NCBI RefSeq assembly: GCF_900116235.1
Contig: NZ_FPAA01000007.1
Coordinates: 62,001 to 126,000 of the forward strand
Direction: 5' to 3'
Length of the DNA stretch: 64,000 nt
Origin: Marininema halotolerans
GTDB lineage: Bacteria > Bacillota > Bacilli > Thermoactinomycetales > DSM-45169
Every line of letters begins with the position of its first letter. Within the stretch, counting starts at the first letter, position 1. Below are positions 58,624 through 64,000 of the stretch, one piece after another. Under the pieces are notes generated by a model, which made no database searches, was not told the origin of the DNA, and saw only the letters and a program-made list of their open reading frames with translations. Position numbers and translations under genes: made by a program.

Positions 58624-59660
58624 ATCGAGAAAACTGGGCGGGTCGGCTGATGGGCTGGTCCGCCTTTTGGTTGCTATTGTTGTTACTATCCATGGCAGCC
58701 TCTGTCTCAGTAGGTAGTGCGGACATACGCTTTGCAGATGTATGGCAGGTGATCATGGCTCATCTTCTGGGCAAGGATGGAGCGATTGATGCAGCAACCG
58801 ATGCGATCATTTGGCAACTGCGATTTCCCCGGGTGTTGTTGGGAGCGTTGGTGGGAGCTGCTTTAGCTGGAGCGGGTGCGGTGTTTCAGGGATTATTAAA
58901 GAATCCGCTGGCGGATCCATTTATCCTAGGGGTATCCTCAGGATCGGCACTTGGAGCGGCGATTGCAGTTTTTACCGGATGGGGTGTTGCTCTTTTAGGG
59001 GGCTGGAATGTACCGGTGTGGGCGTTTCTCTTTGGTTGTGTGGCGCTCTTTTTTGTATTGCAGCTTTCTCGTTTAGGTGGCCAGGTGCGAACGGATACAC
59101 TCATTCTCTCGGGGGTGGTCGTACAGGCTTTCTTTGGAGCAATGCTTACCTATGTGATTGCAATGGCTTCCCCTGTAGAAATTCAGCGTATTCAGTATTG
59201 GTTGATGGGGAGTATTGCGCTACGTGAATGGTCGGAAGCGATGGTGATGGCTCCCTTTTTAATCGTGGGGATGGTGACGTGTTGGTTGATGAGCCGTTCA
59301 CTCAATCTCTTTGCCCTAGGTGAACGATCAGCAGGACATTTAGGTGTCTCGGTGCAACAGACCCGTTTGATATTACTGGTTGCTTCTACCTTGATGACAG
59401 CGGCAGCGGTCTCGGTTTCAGGGACGATTGGGTTTGTGGGATTGATCATTCCCCATATTTTAAGAATGCTGACGGGTCCGGATCATCGCATCCTATTACC
59501 CGTGTCTTCACTGGCAGGAGCCGTATTCATCGTGTGGGCTGACACCTTAGCGCGTACGGTACTGGATCCCCGTGAACTGCCCATTGGGGTGATTACGGCT
59601 TTGATCGGAGGGCCGTTCTTTGCCTGGCAACTCCGGCGATATACCATGGGGCGCAAGTAA
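58620..59660 (+). CDS. btuC: Vitamin B12 ABC transporter permease
   Basis: A 346-residue FecCD/BtuC-type permease with about ten helices. 'LRFPRVLLGALVGAALAGAGAVFQGLLKNPLADPFILGVSSGSALGAA', 'LILSGVVVQAFFGAMLTYVIA', 'RSLNLFALGERSAGHLGVSVQQTR', 'GTIGFVGLIIPHILRMLTGPDHRILLPVSSLAGAVFIVWADTLAR' and 'PIGVITALIGGPFFAWQLRR' are the family motifs. Its ATG overlaps the btuF stop (ATGA). Dimerises and works with BtuD and BtuF. Confidence 0.95.
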   Translation: MNRENWAGRLMGWSAFWLLLLLLSMAASVSVGSADIRFADVWQVIMAHLLGKDGAIDAATDAIIWQLRFPRVLLGALVGAALAGAGAVFQGLLKNPLADPFILGVSSGSALGAAIAVFTGWGVALLGGWNVPVWAFLFGCVALFFVLQLSRLGGQVRTDTLILSGVVVQAFFGAMLTYVIAMASPVEIQRIQYWLMGSIALREWSEAMVMAPFLIVGMVTCWLMSRSLNLFALGERSAGHLGVSVQQTRLILLVASTLMTAAAVSVSGTIGFVGLIIPHILRMLTGPDHRILLPVSSLAGAVFIVWADTLARTVLDPRELPIGVITALIGGPFFAWQLRRYTMGRK

Positions 59661-59673
59661 GGAGGGATGACCC

Positions 59674-60495
59674 CTGTTAGAAGCGAAAGCATTAAAAAAG
59701 GGATACCAGGGACATGGCGTTCTCCATGGTGTGGATCTTTCGATTCATCGCGGGGAAATTGTCGGTTTATTGGGGCCCAATGGGAGTGGGAAGACAACGC
59801 TGTTACGCCTCCTTTGTGGTGAAGAACTTCCAGATAGCGGAGGAGTGGAGCTAGAAGGACGGGATCTTAAACAGTGGTCTTCCCGGGAACGTGCGAAGAA
59901 AATGGCGGTTCTTCCCCAAGAAGGGCTGCCGTCGGTTCCCTTTACGGTTGAAGAAGTCATTATGATGGGGAGGCACCCTCATCAAGGAATCTGGCCCTGG
60001 GCAGGAGATGGGGATCAGAAGACAGTGGAACGGGTGATGACGGACACCCAAGTCATGCAGGATCGAGATCGTCCCATCCGCCTCCTTTCCGGTGGAGAGC
60101 GACAACGTGTGGCGATTGCGAAAGCGATGGCTCAGGAGCCCGCGTTATTGTTTTTGGATGAACCGACGACCTACTTGGATATTGCCCATCAATTAGCGGT
60201 GTTGGATCAGATTAAAAGATGGCAACAAACGTGTGGGTTAGCGGTTTTGGTTGTATTTCATGATCTGAACCTGGCTGCGCAGTATTGTGATCGCCTTGCG
60301 ATAATGAAGGAGGGGGTGATTTGCCATCGGGGAACTCCTACTGAAATTATCGAAGAATCAGTGATTCAAGAGGTGTATGGGGTAAAGCCACTTATCATTC
60401 GTCACCCAGAAACCCATGTCCCTCAGGTACTGTTGCAATCGGGAAAAATTTTGGAACCTACACGCACGTCCAATGTGATGTCGCGACATGGATAG
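59674..60495 (+). CDS. btuD: Vitamin B12 ABC transporter ATPase, apparent CTG start
   Basis: A ~273-residue ABC ATPase. Walker A 'GPNGSGKTT', Q-loop 'AVLPQEGLPSV', signature 'LLSGGERQRVAIAKAMA', Walker B 'LLFLDEPTTYLDIAH', H-loop 'VFHDLNLAAQYCDR'. The first beta strands ('LLEAKALKKGYQGHGVLHGVDLSIHRGEIVGLLGPNGSGK') are only complete if translation begins at CTG 59674, which sits seven bases after GGAGGG; ATG and GTG alternatives are out of frame or too late. The C-terminus is typical of FepC/BtuD proteins. Confidence 0.92.
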   Translation: MLEAKALKKGYQGHGVLHGVDLSIHRGEIVGLLGPNGSGKTTLLRLLCGEELPDSGGVELEGRDLKQWSSRERAKKMAVLPQEGLPSVPFTVEEVIMMGRHPHQGIWPWAGDGDQKTVERVMTDTQVMQDRDRPIRLLSGGERQRVAIAKAMAQEPALLFLDEPTTYLDIAHQLAVLDQIKRWQQTCGLAVLVVFHDLNLAAQYCDRLAIMKEGVICHRGTPTEIIEESVIQEVYGVKPLIIRHPETHVPQVLLQSGKILEPTRTSNVMSRHG

Positions 60496-60527
60496 CGATA
60501 TATTGGATCAGAAGGAGGGAATGCAAG

Positions 60528-61085
60528 ATGAAAATTTATACACGAACAGGTGATCAGGGTCAGACTGGGGTGGTAGGTGGACGGGTAAACAAGGACGATA
60601 TCCGTGTGGAAGCTTATGGTACCACCGATGAAGTCAACGCCTTTGTCAGTGAGGCAATTGTACGGATGGACCCTGAAAAACATGGCGATATGATTCAGGA
60701 TTTGACCGAAATTCAACATGAACTGTTTGATGCTGGGGGAGATCTTGCCCAGGCAGGAAAGAAACGTCAGTATAAAGTTACGGCAGAAATGGTGACTCGC
60801 TTAGAGGAATGGATTGATCGTTATGATGAAGAGGCGCCTGCAATTCAGCGCTTTATCTTGCCTGGGGGCAGTGCGATCTCCTCGGCACTTCATGTCTGTC
60901 GTGTGGTGACCCGACGCGCCGAACGGTTGACAGTCACGTTAACAAGAGAACAAGAAACCAATGATGAAGTACGGAAGTATTTGAACCGTCTGTCAGATTT
61001 CTTCTTTGCCATTGCGCGTGCGGCAAATGCACGCGAGGGAGTCGCTGATACGGAGTATAAGCGGGGCGGGCAAGTGTTCCGCTAA
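60528..61085 (+). CDS. ATP:cob(I)alamin adenosyltransferase (PduO/MMAB type)
   Basis: A 185-residue enzyme that makes adenosylcobalamin from cobalamin. 'MKIYTRTGDQGQTGVVGGRVNKDDIRVEAYGTTDEVNAFV' and 'RFILPGGSAISSALHVCRVVTRRAERL' are PduO-family signatures, including the phosphate-binding TRTGDxGxT loop; 'LNRLSDFFFAIARAAN' closes it. AAGGAGGG precedes the ATG. It completes the riboswitch-controlled import-and-activation operon. Confidence 0.95.
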   Translation: MKIYTRTGDQGQTGVVGGRVNKDDIRVEAYGTTDEVNAFVSEAIVRMDPEKHGDMIQDLTEIQHELFDAGGDLAQAGKKRQYKVTAEMVTRLEEWIDRYDEEAPAIQRFILPGGSAISSALHVCRVVTRRAERLTVTLTREQETNDEVRKYLNRLSDFFFAIARAANAREGVADTEYKRGGQVFR

Positions 61086-61162
61086 TCGACTCGTTTCCCC
61101 TTTCGTCCACGGATAGGGGTTGGGTATACTGGGAGTAACCGACACGAGGAGGACACCCTACC

Positions 61163-61519
61163 ATGCGAACCATGTACTTATACCCAGCCTGTGGAACCTG
61201 TAAAAAGGCGCAGAAGTACCTCAAGGAAAATAACATCTCCTTTGCGGAGAAACATATTGTCAATGAACCTCCTTCAAAGGATGAGTTGCAGGCGCTGGTT
61301 GAAAAAAGCGATTTACCCATACAGAAATTTTTCAATACCAGTGGAAAGAAGTATCGTGAGCTCCATTTAAAAGAGAAATTAAAGGACATGGAAGAAGAGG
61401 AGAAGCTGGCTCTTCTTGCTTCGGATGGCATGTTGATCAAGCGTCCGATTGTGACCGATGGCAATCGAGTAACGGTTGGCTTCAAAGAAGAAACCTTTGC
61501 GGATACCTGGGTGAAGTGA
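61163..61519 (+). CDS. ArsC/Spx-family thioredoxin-fold protein (YusI-like)
   Basis: A 118-residue protein with a CxxC at residues 10-13 ('PACGTCKKAQKYLKENN'), 'IVNEPPSKDELQALV', 'FFNTSGKKYREL' and 'MLIKRPIVTD'. These define the ArsC/Spx/YffB family; relatives are either redox regulators or small reductases. GAGGAGGA precedes the ATG. Located after the B12 operon but with its own promoter-like spacing. Confidence 0.88.
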   Translation: MRTMYLYPACGTCKKAQKYLKENNISFAEKHIVNEPPSKDELQALVEKSDLPIQKFFNTSGKKYRELHLKEKLKDMEEEEKLALLASDGMLIKRPIVTDGNRVTVGFKEETFADTWVK

Positions 61520-61533
61520 CCAAGTTGCACCAT

Positions 61534-61578
61534 AAGGATGGATGAGGAGGTGAAATGCCTTCCTATCCATCCTTTTTT
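61534..61578 (+). terminator. Intrinsic terminator
   Basis: AAGGATGGAT pairs with ATCCATCCTT, followed by T-rich sequence. Confidence 0.85.
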
Positions 61579-61729
61579 GTCTGGAAATCGAGTCGTCTAT
61601 CGCAGACTCATTGACTGGGTGTATTCTACGATAGGTTCAAGGAACGCCGCTATAAAATCCGCAGTTGCTTCAAGCGCTTTACCATCCCGATGCATTTATT
61701 AATAGAAAGGGTTCTTCAGATGGGATGGG

Positions 61730-62728
61730 ATGAAAATTAAACGACCATTTATTAGAAAGATTCGCCCCCTGGCTTATGTTGGCAACCACGATGCGAGTAC
61801 GATATCGGTTATTAGTATCCGATTTAATCGGGTGATCACAACCTTTTCCTCTGGAGGAGAACAGCCCCTTGGGGTTACGGTTGCAAGGGTTCTGAGAAGA
61901 GGCGTTTTCCTTTATGTAGCCAATGCATCGACTAACAATGTCGCTGTTTTTAACATCCAGAACAATCGGCAAGTCGCATCGATCCCCACAGGTGAAAATC
62001 CTGTTTATGTGGCGATTGGAAGAGTTCCTGGAGTCGGTATCCGAGGCTTTGTTACGAATTTTGAGTCCAGTAGTGTCACAGTGTTTGATCCTTTGACCAA
62101 TAACGTCATTGGCCCGCCCATTCCAGTCGGTAAGGGTCCAGAAGGAATCGCCTTAAATCCGACAGGGACGAAAGCATTTGTACCAAACCTATCCGATGGT
62201 ACCGTATCGGTTATCAATACGCGTCGACGAGAAGTAGCGGATACGATCCAAGTCGGTGAACAACCTGTCCTATTAGCCATTTGTTCGATTCCTTCCCAGA
62301 GAGCACCCCAAGCCTATGTTGCTAATTTCGGTAGCAACAGTGTGACACAGATCAATACCCGAACGAATGCGACAGTGGGGAGGCCAATTCCCGTCGGAAG
62401 AGGGCCCATCGGTGTCACATGTTTACCCAATGGAGAAAGGGTTTATGTAGCCAATGGGGGCAGTTTATCTGGCAACCAAGATGAAAGTAATCACACGGTC
62501 TCAGTTGTGAGTACGCGTTTGCGTAGAGTCGTGAAGACCATCACCGTCGGGGAAAATCCAGAAGCGTTGGCAGCGACGTGTGATGGTCGGTGGGTGTACG
62601 TACCCAATCGAGTAAGCAATACCGTATCCGTTATCGCAACCAGAAACAATCGGGTTGTTAAAACCATCCCAGTAGGAAAGGGACCGCGGGGAGTCGCGAT
62701 CACCCCTTACTGTAGTGTGAGGAAGTAG
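61730..62728 (+). CDS. YVTN-type beta-propeller protein
   Basis: A 332-residue protein made of about seven ~42-residue YVTN/YncE-like repeats ('AYVGNHDASTISVISIRFNRVITTF', 'YVANASTNNVAVFNIQNNRQVASIPTGENPVYVAI', 'AFVPNLSDGTVSVINTRRREVADTIQVGEQP', 'YVPNRVSNTVSVIATRNNRVVKTIPVGKGPRGVAI'). This gives a seven-bladed propeller, usually a surface or binding scaffold. No signal peptide is seen, although the N-terminus is basic ('KIKRPFIRKIRP'). The ribosome site is weak. Function unknown. About 470 bases without a gene follow. Confidence 0.85.
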   Translation: MKIKRPFIRKIRPLAYVGNHDASTISVISIRFNRVITTFSSGGEQPLGVTVARVLRRGVFLYVANASTNNVAVFNIQNNRQVASIPTGENPVYVAIGRVPGVGIRGFVTNFESSSVTVFDPLTNNVIGPPIPVGKGPEGIALNPTGTKAFVPNLSDGTVSVINTRRREVADTIQVGEQPVLLAICSIPSQRAPQAYVANFGSNSVTQINTRTNATVGRPIPVGRGPIGVTCLPNGERVYVANGGSLSGNQDESNHTVSVVSTRLRRVVKTITVGENPEALAATCDGRWVYVPNRVSNTVSVIATRNNRVVKTIPVGKGPRGVAITPYCSVRK

Positions 62729-63199
62729 GGGAAAATAGATTCTCATAACGCCATCGGTTACATTCTTGTTGAGCACAACAGAAAGTGATGGGTATTAGCT
62801 AGGTTAAATAATTGCTAGAAGCTATCGATGCTTCGGCAAATTTGATGTGCTAGATGACATTGAAGTGTAGCAACCCGGTTAAGGAAACAGAGCGGTAAGA
62901 AAAGGCTGGATACAAAGGCAGCTCACCTGTGTATCCAGCCTTAACATTCGATTTTGCAACTCAAAAAACCAAGAGTGCTGGTTTTATCAAGAAGTTGGAT
63001 GGTGGAGGGCGTGTGGTAGCATAAAGGACTTGTCATTGACGAGGATGTAACTACACTGTCCCTCTCATTGCTTAGGAGAGCAGGGACAGAACATTGATCA
63101 TGGGCAACAAAGTCTCTTGTATTAATTTCAGAATATTCAGTTTATTAAACGGTACTCAGGGTAAAGAAAGACTAATCTTATTTTAAAGGAGGGATGAAT
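62729..63199. other. Gene-free interval upstream of the membrane peptide
   Basis: About 470 bases. It contains an AAGGCTGGATACA/TGTATCCAGCCTT hairpin (62901-62942, T run on the minus side) and a CTGTCCCTCTC/GAGAGcAGGGACAG stem-loop near 63056-63090, which could be a leader structure for the next transcript. No known riboswitch consensus was recognised. Confidence 0.5.
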
Positions 63200-63289
63200 A
63201 TGCCAGGGATTCAGCAAACACAGCAATCCAATCTTTTGTGGATTTTGGTGTTGATCTTGCTTACGTCTGGAGGAAGCAGTGCAGATTAA
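63200..63289 (+). CDS. 29-residue membrane peptide
   Basis: A very short gene with an excellent AAAGGAGGG site six bases before ATG 63200. The product is a polar N-terminus ('MPGIQQTQQ'), one hydrophobic helix ('SNLLWILVLILLTSG') and a short tail ('GSSAD'). It resembles small single-helix peptides expressed in sporulating or stressed Bacillales, but no family is recognised. A terminator lies 36 bases downstream, so it is probably transcribed alone. Confidence 0.55.
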   Translation: MPGIQQTQQSNLLWILVLILLTSGGSSAD

Positions 63290-63324
63290 TCACCACTTAG
63301 CAGCTCAATGCTCGTAGCTTCATT

Positions 63325-63354
63325 AAATTGGCGGGGTTCTTCCCCGCCAATTTT
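63325..63354. terminator. Intrinsic terminator after the membrane peptide
   Basis: AAATTGGCGGGG-TTCTT-CCCCGCCAATTT. Confidence 0.9.
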
Positions 63355-63386
63355 AACTACTCTCAAAAAAATGGAGGTTAATCACG

Positions 63387-64000
63387 ATGAAAAGAATAAT
63401 TACCTTTATCATTGTTGGGTTTTTATCCCAATTCATTGATGGTTCACTCGGTATGTCATCGGGATTGTCAGCTACATCGATTATGCTTGCGCTCGGGATT
63501 GCTCCCGCGATAGCATCGGCTTCTATGCACATGGCGGAACTTGTAACCACCACCGCTTCTGGGGTATCGCATTACCGCTTTGGCAATATTGATTATGGGC
63601 TCGTCAAAAAGCTAATAATACCCGGTGCGATTGGTGCATTTGTTGGAGCGACGCTATTAAGTCGTCTTCCAGGGGAATTAGTAAAACCCTATATTGCTGG
63701 AGCGTTGTTGCTTGTTGGTTTCTATGTTTTGTTTAACTTTATTTTTGATAAGAACATGTTAATACCGAAACTACAAAAAGCAACGAAAAAGATAAAAGCA
63801 CCGCGTCGCGCCTTTATCTACCCATTAGCACTTTGTGCCGGCTTTTTAGATTCCATTGGTGGGGGCGGTTGGGGGCCGCTGAATACACCAATTTTGCTAG
63901 GAAGAAGTAAGTTAAAACCGCGAAAGATCGTTGGTTCAGTCGATGCGAGTGAGCCGATTATTGCCCTTTCAGCAACCATTGGATTTATGTTCTCATTAGG
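63387..64000 (+). CDS. TSUP-family (TauE/SafE) permease, 3' truncated by the window
   Basis: The first ~204 residues of a sulfite exporter TauE/SafE-type membrane protein; the frame is still open at the window end. The N-terminal repeat is clear ('IVGFLSQFIDGSLGMSSGLSATSIMLALGIAPAIASASMHMAELVTTTASGVSHYRFGNIDYGL'), as is the start of the second half ('PLALCAGFLDSIGGGGWGPLNTPILLGRSKLKPRKIVGSVDASEP'). Such proteins export sulfite or other organosulfur anions. GGAGG lies nine bases before ATG 63387. Confidence 0.88.
   Translation, partial: MKRIITFIIVGFLSQFIDGSLGMSSGLSATSIMLALGIAPAIASASMHMAELVTTTASGVSHYRFGNIDYGLVKKLIIPGAIGAFVGATLLSRLPGELVKPYIAGALLLVGFYVLFNFIFDKNMLIPKLQKATKKIKAPRRAFIYPLALCAGFLDSIGGGGWGPLNTPILLGRSKLKPRKIVGSVDASEPIIALSATIGFMFSL

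Noticed and set aside
62729-63199. A SAM-type riboswitch ahead of the TSUP permease
   Set aside because: The GGTGGAGGG at about 63000 is not followed by the other conserved SAM-I elements.
1-64000. CRISPR arrays
   Set aside because: No regularly spaced identical repeats were seen; the repeats found are RHS-derived, palindromic or widely dispersed.
1-64000. tRNA and rRNA genes
   Set aside because: No cloverleaf with the usual GGTTCRANNCC arm and acceptor pairing was found. A GGTTCAAATC at about 45255 lacks the rest of a tRNA.

Overview
The window reads as a low-to-mid GC Gram-positive chromosome, most likely Bacillales. The signs are AGGAGG-type ribosome sites, frequent GTG and TTG starts, strong intrinsic terminators, lipoprotein signal peptides, ponA-like class A PBPs with FN3 tails, a WapA-like RHS protein, a YkcBC-type glycosylation cluster and a YuaG-type flotillin. 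A thermoactinomycete-like host is a guess from the overall flavour and is not demonstrated.

Layout. 1-7692: the tail and lysis end of a prophage or tail-like particle (distal tail protein end, accessory tail proteins, tail endopeptidase, GH18 tail protein, holin, amidase). 7815-26962: ordinary chromosome, holding an XRE-TPR regulator, a transglutaminase lipoprotein, an RluD-type pseudouridine synthase, an atypical SDR, two tandem class A PBPs, a YkvI-like transporter, a nitroreductase, a PlsY-like protein, a DUF2797 protein, a secreted crystallin-like protein and a two-component system. 27142-50344: an AT-rich accessory island around a 1844-residue RHS/YD toxin. It holds at least four broken RHS fragments, about fifteen small membrane or immunity-like genes, a metalloprotease-HEAT fusion next to the RHS tip, three copies of a roughly 80 bp dispersed repeat, a secreted amidase, a degenerate EEP-fold protein and, as an apparently ordinary gene in the middle, a flotillin. 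50639-55981: a five-gene cell-surface glycosylation operon (GT39, GT2, GtrA, GalU, GalE). 56099-56289: a candidate small RNA. 57332-61085: a B12 riboswitch controlling btuFCD plus a corrinoid adenosyltransferase. 61163-64000: an ArsC/Spx-like protein, a YVTN beta-propeller, a 29-residue membrane peptide and the start of a TSUP permease.

How the parts work together. The RHS gene has a GC-richer conserved body and an AT-rich variable tip. The orphan fragments carry the same conserved core joined to different tips, so they look like silent tip cassettes. One shares a 296-297 bp tract with the full gene that differs only by one missing T, which implies recent recombination. The small membrane genes between them are the natural immunity candidates. 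The gene directly after the intact tip is different: an HExxH metalloprotease-like domain fused to HEAT repeats. The glycosylation operon has sugar-nucleotide synthesis (GalU, GalE), lipid-sugar formation (GT2), a flippase-like GtrA and an extracellular transferase (GT39). This is the logic of three-component teichoic acid glycosylation.

All calls come from reading the sequence. No database search or structure prediction was run. Homology statements rest on recognised motifs.
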